The notes under the pieces were generated by a model. It had not been told where the DNA came from, made no database searches, and saw nothing but the letters and a program-made list of their open reading frames with translations. Source: an uncultured Alphaproteobacteria bacterium (lineage in GTDB: Bacteria > Pseudomonadota > Alphaproteobacteria > RF32 > CAG-239). From it: a DNA stretch of 58,353 nt. The first letter of the stretch is position 1. Each line of letters starts with the position of its first letter. The translations under genes and the position numbers were made by a program. Positions 44,266 through 52,950 of the stretch are shown one piece after another. Location of the stretch: positions 1-58,353 of the forward strand of contig CALXPK010000006.1 in NCBI GenBank assembly GCA_944390265.1, given 5' to 3'.

Positions 44266-47200
44266 CTATCTTCCTTCTTGATTTTGGCGAGCATAGCTTT
44301 GAGCCAAGTTTTCCATATTTTGACGAACATCTTTACCCTTGCCTTCAATGGTTGCTTGTTCAAGCGGTTTGTCTTCCACCAGATATTGGTTCAAGTCGAC
44401 AATATCAACTTTGCTGTTTGGTTTTTGATATTTGTCTTTTAAAACCGGATTTAAGGAAATGTCTCTGGAGGCATCAGCCACAACATTATCCTTTTTGATA
44501 AAATGCGGAATATATTTGGTAAAGTGAGACAAGGTAATTTTGTTAGCAAAATTATCTTTAGATAAGTTGCTTTGCATCAAACTTTGACGAGCTTCCATGA
44601 CCACACAGGCTTTGTCACGACTATCGGTCATTTGTTTGGTTTTATAGTCGGTCAAAATCGGTTTTCCGGAAGCGGTCACGGTTGTGTTACCGGGAACATT
44701 ATCGGCAATCACCTTATCCAAATCGGCTCGGCGTTGGAGCAAGAATTGGTTCATGTCTTTTTCCGGAGCTTTGGCTTTGCGCTCTTCTTCCACGCGGGCG
44801 CAGTAGTCTTTCCAAGCCTTATCTTTGCCGGCTTCCATATTTGGGGTCACGCCGTAAACAATTTTATATTCATCCAACAGAAGTCCTTTATTGGGGTCTT
44901 CTTTGGGTTGTTGTTTTGTTTCTTGAGGTTTTTCCGGCAGAGTAGGTGTTACGGCCGGCGTTTCTTCCGGTACGACTGTTTTTTGGGCAGGAGCTTTGTC
45001 TTTGCGCAAAATCTTATCAAAGAAGCTACCGATTCTTTCTTTGAGCGATTTTTTCGGCTGTTTGGTCACAATGCCGACCATACCCAAGCCCAAATCTGTT
45101 TTGTTTCTGACCATGCCATAGTCTTCAACGGTTTTTTGCGTAACATGTTCAACAACCTTTTGTTCAAAAGCGCCGTCATGGTTGGCATAGGTGGTATATT
45201 GTGTGCCTTCATGCGAATGCACGGCAGTCCCGTTGGCATCAATCTTGGCATTAAAGCCCAACACACCGTCATTTTGGTGCGGGTTGCTGGCTACATGCCC
45301 CACTTGGTTGATGTCGTTAATATGATTATCAATCTGTTGAAAGGCTTTGATGGATTCCGGGGTGATATTCACACCGTCCCCATTCACGCTGCCGGCCAAA
45401 GTATTGACGCTGTCTTGCGAAATGCCGGTGGTTTGGCTCCATTCGGCACCCAAAACTTTGTGGTTGGCCATAGAGTGAACATCCGCCCCGCCCTGAACGT
45501 GAAGCAGGTTGTTGTCGGCAGTTAAAGCACCGGCATCATGAGCGGCCAGCAAATAACGATACGGGTTAATATCTGTTCCATGTTCGGCATTATAAGCATT
45601 AATGGCATCAACGCGTTGTTGCAATAAATCCGGATTGTCATTATACCAAGAATTAAGAATGCGTTGAGCGCCTTCAACATAACCATCTTTATAAACGGTA
45701 ACGGTTTCTTTTTCGACGGTTCTTTCAATATGTTCTCCGGTTTTTTCTTCATGTTGGAAAATGGTGTTATCTTGGAAATGGTCGTTAAAGAGATTGATTC
45801 CGGCATTAGCTAAATAACGTCCGCCTAAACCGGCAACAACGGTAACAGCAGTTTGTGCCACAGCCCATCCGGCAGATTCGGCCGTGCTTAATCCGGCTTT
45901 TTTCGAGTCTTTGTAGTTGGTGATGATACCGGTTCCGGCACCGATAGTCAAAGAGCCATAGCCCAGAGCGGCAGCAACCCCGGGGTTACCGGTTGCAGCA
46001 AAGCCGAGAGCTGCGGCGCCCATTACCGTGGTGGCCATGGAAGCTAAGTTGCGAGGTTCTTTCACAAATTGCAACAAACCGGCTTTTTTGCCTTCTTTTT
46101 TGCGTTCTTTGCGCCAATGACGATATTTGCGGATAAGCATGCCGGCGGCAAGAGTTGTACCGATAGCCGCACCGGCAACCTTATTCAGCCCCATCGTTGC
46201 GGCGGTTAAAGAAGCATCAGATGCGGCAACTGTAGCCACGGTTGTAATTGCGCCGGAAACCAATAAAGCAGACAAACCGCCCATGGCCGTACGTCTGAGC
46301 ATTTCTTTACGAATTTGTTTTTTATCAATTTTATCGGTGCGGTCTTGAGCGCGTTTGTCATATTTATCCACGCCATTGATAACCTTCAAAACAACGGCTT
46401 TATCACGACCCACTTTTTGCGCCATGCGGTTAGCCAAGCCGGCGGTGTCATTCACTGCGGCATCAATACCGCTTTCATAACCCTGATGAGAAATCGTCAT
46501 CGGTTTGTTGATGTTGCGCAAATCTGTTAAGAAATCAGCCAAATATTGTTTGTTGGTAAATTGGTCTTTTTTCTCTTCCGCACCTTGCACGGTTTTGTCG
46601 GCAACATGAAAAGCATACAAGGTATTGGGCAAAATTTCGCTGATACCGTCTTGAATTTCTTGCTTGCTCGGTTTTTTGTCGGCAGTCAAATTTTGCACAA
46701 TATAGTTTTGCTTGGTCAGATTAACAACCGATTCAAGTTTAGAATCTTTGGCAATTTTATAGCCTTTTTGCCAAGTAGCTTGGGATTGCCCCTTTTCGTC
46801 CACAAACTGAGGCTCAATTTGGCCTTTTTCATCCAAGAACTTGAAGTTGGAAGCCAAAGCATAAGCCTCATCATTGAGCTCAACATCAGCCGCGTCTTTT
46901 TGCAAAGCATCAAAACGGGCATCAAGTTCGGGGGCATCATTTTCGGTGATATTTTCAATGTTCCATTCGCTGTCATATTCTTTGATAATTGGCTCAAGAA
47001 TTTGCGAACGAACGGTAGAAATATTTTGTTTTATTTCTTGCAATTTTTGGTCATTGCCGAGATATTTTGTTCGGGCATCAAACATAATGTTGTAGCCTTC
47101 ATAAGTATCGGCAATGTTGGTCACATCGGCAAAGAACAAACCATAGCCTTGAGCGGCTTGAGCGGTCAAGTCGTCAATTCTTTCTTCCAATTTGGAAATA

Positions 47201-47994
47201 TCGGCTTTTTGGGCAGAAACATTGGCTTTGGAATCTTTTTTCAAAGTATCGGCAACTTCTTGCTGTTTTTTATCATAAAGTTGCCCCAGCATTTTGGGTG
47301 GGGTCACCATAAAAAGCTCTTGATTATGGAGCATTTTATCCGCCACGGCATTTTCATAAGCCTGAGTTTCTTTATGAGAGAGGGGGCGCAGTTTGCCAAG
47401 CTCTTCAATGGCATTTTCCGGAGATTTGATGCCGTTATTATAAGAAGCATCGGAGATATATTGCAAATCTTTGAGGGCTTCCAATTTAACTCTGTCAAGC
47501 CAAAATTCATTCGTATCGGAATTGGCACTTCTATCGCGATATTCACCAATGTCTTGCGGAGCATCATCAACAACTTCAATTTGATCGGCCAGAGAGTTTA
47601 TATCGGCTTGTTGCTCATCTCCATTAATATTAAGCATTTCTCTTTGCTTTTTGAGTGTTGCAATTTTTTCGAGTGCTTTCTGAGCTTGCGGAGTATAACC
47701 ATAAGTATTTCCTTGATACTCTTTACCAAAGGTTTCAATATATTGTAGCATGGATTCTAAAGCATTTTCATCAACATCAAGAATCCCGTCGGCAAAATCT
47801 TGAATATCTTTTTGAGCTTGAAGAACCGATTCTTCAAATAAATCATTATGAACATTTTTAAAATCGGGATTATTTTCTTGTAAGATATCTTTATTTTCAA
47901 CCTCATCAGGTGAGCTTAAATAAACCTCAAAGGAATGCAAAAGGGAATCTAAATCTTCTTTAGAATATTTTCTGTTTTGAGTATCAGCCATCAT
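44266..47994 (-). CDS. Very large protein with central membrane helices, unknown function
   Basis: 1242 residues. The start chosen is ATG 47994 (MMADTQNRKYSKEDL), five bases after GGGAG; ATG 48018 lacks a site. The N-terminal ~550 residues are acidic, soluble and helical with coiled-coil character. Ala/Gly-rich membrane segments lie at about 568-590 (GGLSALLVSGAITTVATVAA), 606-620, 648-690 and 705-725. A second soluble region follows (about 740-980) and contains HVQGGADVHSMANHKVLGAEW, rich in His, Asn and Gly. A Pro-rich linker (about 995-1035) and a C-terminal helical domain complete it. It has no signal peptide. It could be a secreted or cell-cell effector, or a scaffold; no motif supports a specific role. 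Confidence 0.75.
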   Translation of the reverse strand: MMADTQNRKYSKEDLDSLLHSFEVYLSSPDEVENKDILQENNPDFKNVHNDLFEESVLQAQKDIQDFADGILDVDENALESMLQYIETFGKEYQGNTYGYTPQAQKALEKIATLKKQREMLNINGDEQQADINSLADQIEVVDDAPQDIGEYRDRSANSDTNEFWLDRVKLEALKDLQYISDASYNNGIKSPENAIEELGKLRPLSHKETQAYENAVADKMLHNQELFMVTPPKMLGQLYDKKQQEVADTLKKDSKANVSAQKADISKLEERIDDLTAQAAQGYGLFFADVTNIADTYEGYNIMFDARTKYLGNDQKLQEIKQNISTVRSQILEPIIKEYDSEWNIENITENDAPELDARFDALQKDAADVELNDEAYALASNFKFLDEKGQIEPQFVDEKGQSQATWQKGYKIAKDSKLESVVNLTKQNYIVQNLTADKKPSKQEIQDGISEILPNTLYAFHVADKTVQGAEEKKDQFTNKQYLADFLTDLRNINKPMTISHQGYESGIDAAVNDTAGLANRMAQKVGRDKAVVLKVINGVDKYDKRAQDRTDKIDKKQIRKEMLRRTAMGGLSALLVSGAITTVATVAASDASLTAATMGLNKVAGAAIGTTLAAGMLIRKYRHWRKERKKEGKKAGLLQFVKEPRNLASMATTVMGAAALGFAATGNPGVAAALGYGSLTIGAGTGIITNYKDSKKAGLSTAESAGWAVAQTAVTVVAGLGGRYLANAGINLFNDHFQDNTIFQHEEKTGEHIERTVEKETVTVYKDGYVEGAQRILNSWYNDNPDLLQQRVDAINAYNAEHGTDINPYRYLLAAHDAGALTADNNLLHVQGGADVHSMANHKVLGAEWSQTTGISQDSVNTLAGSVNGDGVNITPESIKAFQQIDNHINDINQVGHVASNPHQNDGVLGFNAKIDANGTAVHSHEGTQYTTYANHDGAFEQKVVEHVTQKTVEDYGMVRNKTDLGLGMVGIVTKQPKKSLKERIGSFFDKILRKDKAPAQKTVVPEETPAVTPTLPEKPQETKQQPKEDPNKGLLLDEYKIVYGVTPNMEAGKDKAWKDYCARVEEERKAKAPEKDMNQFLLQRRADLDKVIADNVPGNTTVTASGKPILTDYKTKQMTDSRDKACVVMEARQSLMQSNLSKDNFANKITLSHFTKYIPHFIKKDNVVADASRDISLNPVLKDKYQKPNSKVDIVDLNQYLVEDKPLEQATIEGKGKDVRQNMENLAQSYARQNQEGR

Positions 47995-48124
47995 TTTTTC
48001 TCCCAACAGGGTTCTCATATAATATCATCATACAACAAAAAAGACGTATTGACAAACATTTTGTCTAAAAAATCTAACTTTTAATAAAAATATAACGGCA
48101 AATGCTTAATTTTTGCTAAAAATA

Positions 48125-48153
48125 CTTGCTTTCGGCAAACAAAAAACCTAAAT
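48125..48153 (+). promoter_or_regulatory. Candidate heat-shock (sigma32-type) promoter of dnaJ
   Basis: CTTG (48125-48128), 18 bp, CCTAAAT (48147-48153) resembles the alphaproteobacterial RpoH pattern CTTG-N17/18-CYTATNT. With dnaJ cut off from dnaK, it needs its own promoter. Confidence 0.35.
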
Positions 48154-48194
48154 AAAGGGTAAGTTAAAAAAACACAAATCATGAAGCTAAAAAA

Positions 48195-49349
48195 ATGAGT
48201 ACAGAAACAGACTATTACGAACTGTTGGAAGTTTCCAAAACTGCAAGTGCCGATGAGATAAAAAAGTCTTATCGTCGGCTGGCCATGAAATATCATCCGG
48301 ATTTGCATCCCGGAGATAAAGAAGCGGAAACAAAGTTCAAAGAGATTAACGAAGCCTACGAGGTTTTGAAAGATGAACAGAAGCGGGCAGCTTATGACCG
48401 CTACGGGCATCAAGCCTTTACCGGCGGCATGAACGGCGCCGGCGGCAATCCGTTTGGCGGTTTTGAGTTCAATTTTGGTACCGGTGGTTTTTCCGATGTC
48501 TTTTCCGACATTTTTTCCGAGTTTATGGGCGGCGGCAGAAGACAGAGCAATCCCAATGCGCCGGAGCGCGGTTCAGATTTGCGTTATAATTTGGACATCA
48601 CGTTGGAAGAAGCCTTTTCCGGCGTGGAGAAAGAGATAAAAATTCCCACCACCAAAGTTTGTGAAGCCTGCTACGGACATGGCACGGCAGACGGCAAAGA
48701 AGCCGATATTTGCCCGGATTGCAAAGGCAGCGGCAAAATCAGGCGTCAGCAAGGTGGCTTTTTCGTGGTTGAAACCACTTGCCCCAAATGCGGCGGCACC
48801 GGCCGTATAATCAAAGACAAATGCAAGGCATGCAAAGGCCAAGGTTTCATTGCCAATGAAAAATCCTTAAAAGTGAAGATTCCGGCCGGTATAGAAGATG
48901 AAACGAGGATGCGCATTGTTGGCGAGGGCGAAGCCGGCCTGCGCGGTGGAGAAAACGGCGATTTATATGTTTTCATCAATGTGAAAGACCACAAGCTATA
49001 CAGCCGTGAGGGCGGCAACTTATATGCGGCCGTTCCCATCTCAATGACCACGGCGGCGCTGGGCGGAAAAATTGAAATTCCGGCCATAGACGGTGAGAAA
49101 ATAGAGGTAGATATTGCCGCCGGCACTCAAACTGACCAAGTGGTTAAAATCAAAGGAAAAGGCATGCCGATTATGCGTTCAACCAGACGCGGCGATTTGT
49201 TCATCAAATTGCGGGTAGAAACGCCGGTCAACTTGACCGACAGGCAAAAAGAGCTGCTGCAAGAGTTTCAAAGCATAAGCCAAGAAAACGCCTGCCAGCC
49301 CGAAGCCAAAGGCTTTTTTGATAAAATCAAAGATTTGTTTGTAGCATAA
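48195..49349 (+). CDS. dnaJ: Chaperone protein DnaJ (Hsp40)
   Basis: 384 residues, full type I DnaJ. The J domain has HPD at about residues 34-36 and [15 protein letters not shown] Gly/Phe-rich region ([17 protein letters not shown]) follows. The zinc region shows four CxxCxGxG-type motifs: [24 protein letters not shown] and CKACKGQG. The C-terminal substrate domain ends in KIKDLFVA. It stimulates DnaK ATPase. It is followed by a terminator and the repeat region. Confidence 0.97.
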   Translation: MSTETDYYELLEVSKTASADEIKKSYRRLAMKYHPDLHPGDKEAETKFKEINEAYEVLKDEQKRAAYDRYGHQAFTGGMNGAGGNPFGGFEFNFGTGGFSDVFSDIFSEFMGGGRRQSNPNAPERGSDLRYNLDITLEEAFSGVEKEIKIPTTKVCEACYGHGTADGKEADICPDCKGSGKIRRQQGGFFVVETTCPKCGGTGRIIKDKCKACKGQGFIANEKSLKVKIPAGIEDETRMRIVGEGEAGLRGGENGDLYVFINVKDHKLYSREGGNLYAAVPISMTTAALGGKIEIPAIDGEKIEVDIAAGTQTDQVVKIKGKGMPIMRSTRRGDLFIKLRVETPVNLTDRQKELLQEFQSISQENACQPEAKGFFDKIKDLFVA

Positions 49350-49352
49350 AAA

Positions 49353-49386
49353 AACGAAAAGCGCTGATTAAAACGGCGCTTTTTTT
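49353..49386 (+). terminator. Terminator after dnaJ
   Basis: AAAAGCGC (49357-49364), 11-base loop, GCGC plus T run (49376-49386). Confidence 0.7.
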
Positions 49387-49411
49387 GTAACAAGAGAACG
49401 GTCTAACTTTT

Positions 49412-49658
49412 GCGGTCAAGCAGACTTTATTTCATTTTATTCAAACAAGGCAGGGAAACACCGCCAAGAAAAGGAGAGCATCGCGGTCCGCAAGGCTCAG
49501 GCAGAGCGGCAATCAAACTGATGCGGTCAAGCTGGCTTCATTTTTAATTTTATTCAAACAAGGCAGGGAAATGCCGTCAAGAAAAGGAGAGCATCGCGGT
49601 CCACGGGCCTCAGGCAGAGCGGCAGTCAAACTGATGCGGTCAAGCTGGCTTCAGCTTG
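49412..49658. repeat. Tandem repeat, about two 112-bp units plus partial
   Basis: Units begin GCGGTCAAGC at 49412, 49523 and 49636. Each full unit carries CAAACAAGGCAGGGAAA, then GGAGAGCATCGCGGTCC, then CAGGCAGAGCGGC and ATCAAACTGATGCGGTCAAG. The third, partial unit holds the perfect palindrome CAAGCTG-GCTT-CAGCTTG. The unit shares its core with the element near 38.7 kb. No gene is present; this is the start of a gene-free stretch of about 930 bp. Confidence 0.75.
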
Positions 49659-49741
49659 CTTGGTTCGAATACCGCCGATAAAAGTAAATATAAAAAAAGA
49701 GTTCTCTGCAACAAGCAAAGAACTCTGGAATTGGCGCGCCC
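49659..49741. repeat. Direct repeat, copy 1 (partial tRNA-Arg 3' end plus terminator)
   Basis: 83 bp identical to 49901-49983. It includes the tRNA terminator hairpin and the last bases of the tRNA acceptor region (GGCGCGCCC on the plus strand), but the rest of the tRNA is missing. Confidence 0.9.
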
Positions 49742-49756
49742 TGCGGGCTGGAGGAA

Positions 49757-49783
49757 AAAATAATCTCCGGTGGAGATTATTTT
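49757..49783. repeat. Perfect inverted repeat within the duplicated segment
   Basis: AAAATAATCTCC, GGT, GGAGATTATTTT: a 12-bp perfect palindromic stem without a T-tract assigned to any gene. It lies between the two direct-repeat copies. Further short hairpins (GATTTGT/ACAAATC; AGTGTT/AACACT) follow up to 49890. Confidence 0.7.
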
Positions 49784-49900
49784 AACGACAGGCGAAGATT
49801 TGTTAGTTTGGAGGCAAGCGAGAGCGCAGGCGAGAAACGTTACAAATCAAGTGACCGCAGCGAGTTAGTGTTAAAAAAACACTTACGAGCCAGAGCGAAC

Positions 49901-49983
49901 CTTGGTTCGAATACCGCCGATAAAAGTAAATATAAAAAAAGAGTTCTCTGCAACAAGCAAAGAACTCTGGAATTGGCGCGCCC
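49901..49983. repeat. Direct repeat, copy 2 (overlaps 3' end of tRNA-Arg)
   Basis: Identical to 49659-49741 over 83 bp at a spacing of 242 bp. The right end lies inside the tRNA-Arg acceptor arm. Confidence 0.9.
49934..49968 (-). terminator. Terminator after tRNA-Arg
   Basis: On the minus strand AGAGTTCT, loop, AGAACTCT and seven T residues, directly after the tRNA CCA. Confidence 0.8.
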
Positions 49984-50050
49984 GGCGGGATTCGAACTCA
50001 CAACCTTCTGATCCGTAGTCAGATGCTCTATCCAATTGAGCTACGGGCGC
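49974..50050 (-). tRNA. tRNA-Arg (anticodon ACG)
   Basis: 77-nt cloverleaf with encoded CCA. The acceptor stem GCGCCCG (from 50050) pairs with CGGGCGC, discriminator G. The D arm contains AGCTCAATTGGATAGAGC. The anticodon stem TCTGA/TCAGA encloses CTACGGA, giving anticodon ACG (inosine at position 34 after modification, reads CGU/CGC/CGA). The T arm has GTTCGAATC. The promoter and terminator are close. Confidence 0.96.
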
Positions 50051-50070
50051 ATTATCTGACAACAGAGAAC

Positions 50071-50099
50071 TTAATACAGCGAAATATTTTTTTTTGCAA
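50071..50099 (-). promoter_or_regulatory. Predicted promoter of tRNA-Arg
   Basis: TTGCAA (50099-50094), 17 bp, TATTAA (50076-50071), about 20 bases before the mature 5' end. Confidence 0.5.
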
Positions 50100-50281
50100 G
50101 TAAAATTTTCATAAATTTAAAAGAATTTTAATCTATTTTTTTTATTCTGCATTCAACAAAGAAATATGTTTTGTTTCAAATTATTATTTATGCCTTGTTT
50201 TTTTGATAAAAAAATCTTTACAAAGAAGAATAAAGGTGTAAAAAAAATTATGAACAATTTTTACAAAAGGTACTTGGTTAG

Positions 50282-51397
50282 ATGAAAAATATTGCAATAA
50301 AATTATCCATAGCTTCTCTGGCTGTTTTAGCATTCGGAGGATGTTCATATTCATCAGATGCGCTTTTCCCGTCTTTGATGGGGGTTGATTCTTCAGAAGA
50401 AGTCCCCGCTGTTAATACGGCAGAGGTCAAAAGCGGAGACATTCCTGAGTTAGGAACCACCAATTTTCAACCTTTAGAAATTTCTGAAGGAGGCAACACC
50501 GGTACTTTTGTCGGTCAAAAAGTTGTCACATTCAGAAATGAGCTGGCTCAACTTCAAGAATCCATTCGCAAACATAATGAAGAATTGCAAAAGATTCGCG
50601 CATCCGTCATCAACAATGCATTGCAATATCACAAATTGATTGGCACCATTGAAGCCAAATTGCAAGTCGGCACCACGCCGGGCAACCCGCAAATGTTTGG
50701 CATGTTGCAAGGGGCACAAAACAACATTCAGGTTATGAATGCCAACACCATTGCCTTGAACCAATTGGCCACCCGCATTGCCAGCGATGCCGCCATGACC
50801 AACTATTTGTTGGATTCCATCCGCGCCGCATATAGCGTATCCGGTGCCGTTGATGAAGATCACCGTCAGTTGCGCATTTTGGAAAACGAGACCAACCAAA
50901 CCTCCATTTTAATCGGCAGCTTGTTGCAAGAGGTGAATTCCGATGCTGAACGTCAGTTGCAATACATTGAAACCGCCCGCAACTACATTGTGGATTTGAA
51001 CACAGCCATCAAAGCCGGCAGCTATGGTGTCAGCAATGTTCCTTTGCCGGGTGCATCTTACACCAACGCTTCGGCCACCCAATTTAGCGCCAAATCTTCT
51101 CAATCATCGGGTTCGCCGTTGTTTGTGGCCAAGTTCAACAAATCAGACGTTAAATATCACGATGGTTTGAAACAAGCCGTGAGCAGTGCTGTTTCCAGAA
51201 AACCGGGAGTGATGTTTGAGGTTGTTGCCGTTTCTCCGGCCAATGGAAATGCTTTGACCAAAAACTCGGCTCAAAACAATGCCACCCAAATCTTTCAAGA
51301 GATGGTTGAAATGGGCGTTGGTCCGGAAAGAATCAGCCTGAGTTCCAAAACCAGTGCTGCAGCCAATTCAGCCGAAGTTCAAATTTACGTGAAATAA
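50282..51397 (+). CDS. Lipoprotein with coiled coil and degenerate OmpA-like C-terminal region
   Basis: 371 residues. The signal peptide ends in the lipobox LAFGGC (about residues 16-21), so the protein should be lipid-anchored in the envelope. A helical region (about 80-250) with QESIRKHNEELQKIRASVI suggests a long coiled coil or helical hairpin. The C-terminal ~95 residues (LFVAKFNKSDVKYHDGL.. to AEVQIYVK) have the strand-helix-strand order of an OmpA/Pal domain, including GVGPERISLSS, but lack the clear peptidoglycan-binding residues. The family is not recognised. It could organise the outer membrane or peptidoglycan contact. Confidence 0.8.
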   Translation: MKNIAIKLSIASLAVLAFGGCSYSSDALFPSLMGVDSSEEVPAVNTAEVKSGDIPELGTTNFQPLEISEGGNTGTFVGQKVVTFRNELAQLQESIRKHNEELQKIRASVINNALQYHKLIGTIEAKLQVGTTPGNPQMFGMLQGAQNNIQVMNANTIALNQLATRIASDAAMTNYLLDSIRAAYSVSGAVDEDHRQLRILENETNQTSILIGSLLQEVNSDAERQLQYIETARNYIVDLNTAIKAGSYGVSNVPLPGASYTNASATQFSAKSSQSSGSPLFVAKFNKSDVKYHDGLKQAVSSAVSRKPGVMFEVVAVSPANGNALTKNSAQNNATQIFQEMVEMGVGPERISLSSKTSAAANSAEVQIYVK

Positions 51398-51414
51398 AGC
51401 AAAATGAGCTATAA

Positions 51415-51446
51415 AATGCCCTGCCGTCAAAAGCAGGGTATTTTTA
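51415..51446 (+). terminator. Terminator after the lipoprotein gene
   Basis: AATGCCCTGC (51415-51424), eight-base loop, GCAGGGTATT (51433-51442), then a short T run. Confidence 0.75.
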
Positions 51447-51461
51447 TTTGAGGAAAAAGCG

Positions 51462-52172
51462 ATGACCGCCGCGCAAAAGTTAAAAGATGAGTTGCAAAAT
51501 CTGGCAGATGAACAAAAAGCCAAACATTTGTCAAAGTTTTTTAAAACCGGCAAAGGCCAATATGCCGAAGACGACAAGTTTTTAGGCATCAATGTTCCGG
51601 TTAATAAAAGCCTTGTCAAAAAATATTATAAATACATTGCGCCGGCAGATATGGCCGAGATGTTGCACAGCCCGTGGCATGAATATCGCTTTGCCGCCTT
51701 GCAGTGCATGGTGCTGCAGTATGAAAAAGCAGATGATGAAAAGCAAAAAGCGCTGGTGGAAATCTATTTGAATAATCTGAGCGGCATCAATAATTGGGAT
51801 TTGGTCGATTGTTCGGCTCATAAAATTATCGGGGCTTGGGCCGTAAAGAAACAAGAGCTGAGCCAAATTGAAAATCTGGCCGATTCGCATAATTTATGGC
51901 AAGAAAGAATTGCGGTTGTGGCAAGTTGGGCTTTTATCAAGAACAAACAATATGATTTGACATTGAAATTGGCCGTAAAATTCATCAATCATGAACATGA
52001 TTTGATGCACAAAGCCGTTGGCTGGATGTTGCGTGAGGTGGGCAAACAAAACAAACTTGCTTTGACCGATTTTTTGGATATTTATGCCGCAAAGTTGCCG
52101 CGCACAACCTTGCGTTATGCCATTGAGCGATTCCCAAAGGCGGAAAGAGAAAAATATATGCAAAAAAAATAG
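51462..52172 (+). CDS. DNA alkylation repair enzyme (AlkD-like)
   Basis: A 236-residue HEAT-like all-helical glycosylase of the AlkD family that removes alkylated purines without base flipping. Typical blocks are FFKTGKGQYAEDDKFLGI, the WHEYRFAALQCM helix, NNWDLVDCSAHKIIGAW (catalytic Asp and Trp) near residue 110, and LMHKAVGWMLREVGK. GAGGAAAAAGCG precedes the ATG. It is a single gene, not obviously in an operon. Confidence 0.93.
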   Translation: MTAAQKLKDELQNLADEQKAKHLSKFFKTGKGQYAEDDKFLGINVPVNKSLVKKYYKYIAPADMAEMLHSPWHEYRFAALQCMVLQYEKADDEKQKALVEIYLNNLSGINNWDLVDCSAHKIIGAWAVKKQELSQIENLADSHNLWQERIAVVASWAFIKNKQYDLTLKLAVKFINHEHDLMHKAVGWMLREVGKQNKLALTDFLDIYAAKLPRTTLRYAIERFPKAEREKYMQKK

Positions 52173-52214
52173 GAATAGTGAGGAGCTATTCCTATTTTGT
52201 AATGAGAAAATATT

Positions 52215-52802
52215 TTACATATAAGGCCAACCGATAACTTGGGTGATGACCACTTTTTCTTTATCCAGATTCATTGCCTCGGCCACTTTGTCCATATCCA
52301 CATAGCCGCGCACCACGTTGTTCAAACCGCGGCTGGCACAATAAAGCCCCACATTTTGATAAGCGGCGGCCGCATTCATCGAGGCATTTTTTACATCATT
52401 ACCGGTAAAAATCAAGGTAATGGGAGCTTCTTTGGTGTAGTCTTGCAAATTAATATATTGAGAAACATTGTCATCGGAAACAAATTTCAAAGTATTTTCG
52501 GGGGCTATATATTTCCAAATAGCGCCGGCTTTAATCACATAGACATTAAGGTCTTGTTTGTTTTGAGAAGTCGGAATGGTGCGTTTACCATCGTGAGAAA
52601 TTCCCCAAGCCGCATAAAGAATATTGCTCAAATCTTTGTCTTCAACCGCTTTCGGGCTAAATTCGCGGGTGGTTTTGCGTTGCGAGATAGCTTCCATCAA
52701 AGGCATACCGCCGGTAGTGTCCGGAGCGGGCAGTTTAATATCTTCAACGGCCAAAGCCGGAGTTGCGGCAAGTAAAAAGGCCGCGAGTAAAATCTTTTTC
52801 AT
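52215..52802 (-). CDS. Exported nitroreductase-family protein (SagB-type)
   Basis: 195 residues with a Sec signal peptide (MKKILLAAFLLAATPALA, cleavage before VEDI). The mature domain is a nitroreductase fold that should bind FMN. SQRKTTREFSPKAV matches the family start (RRSxRxF), followed by LSNILYAAWGISHDGKRTIPTS. The C-terminal block AAYQNVGLYCASRGLNNVVRGY matches. Periplasmic location would be unusual for this cytosolic flavin family but is known for related SagB-type proteins. GGAGGATA precedes the ATG. Isolated gene. Confidence 0.85.
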   Translation of the reverse strand: MKKILLAAFLLAATPALAVEDIKLPAPDTTGGMPLMEAISQRKTTREFSPKAVEDKDLSNILYAAWGISHDGKRTIPTSQNKQDLNVYVIKAGAIWKYIAPENTLKFVSDDNVSQYINLQDYTKEAPITLIFTGNDVKNASMNAAAAYQNVGLYCASRGLNNVVRGYVDMDKVAEAMNLDKEKVVITQVIGWPYM

Positions 52803-52950
52803 TAAAAATATCCTCCTTGTTTTTGTGTTTTAATAAAAATATCTTAGTGCAGAGAAATAAAAATAAAAGCAAAAAAAGCACAAAGAGAGATAATTGGCCG
52901 ATATAAGCACAAATCAAGCCATAATCGGTGGAAAAAGTTGTATGTAAGCC

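Noticed and set aside
46546..47748. 400-codon frame opposite the 1242-residue protein gene
   Set aside because: Shadow of the other strand; Phe/Ile-rich without domain pattern, no Shine-Dalgarno sequence.
49808..50011. Open frame of 67 codons on the plus strand
   Set aside because: It runs through the repeat and antisense into the tRNA-Arg gene, has no ribosome site and no protein-like composition.
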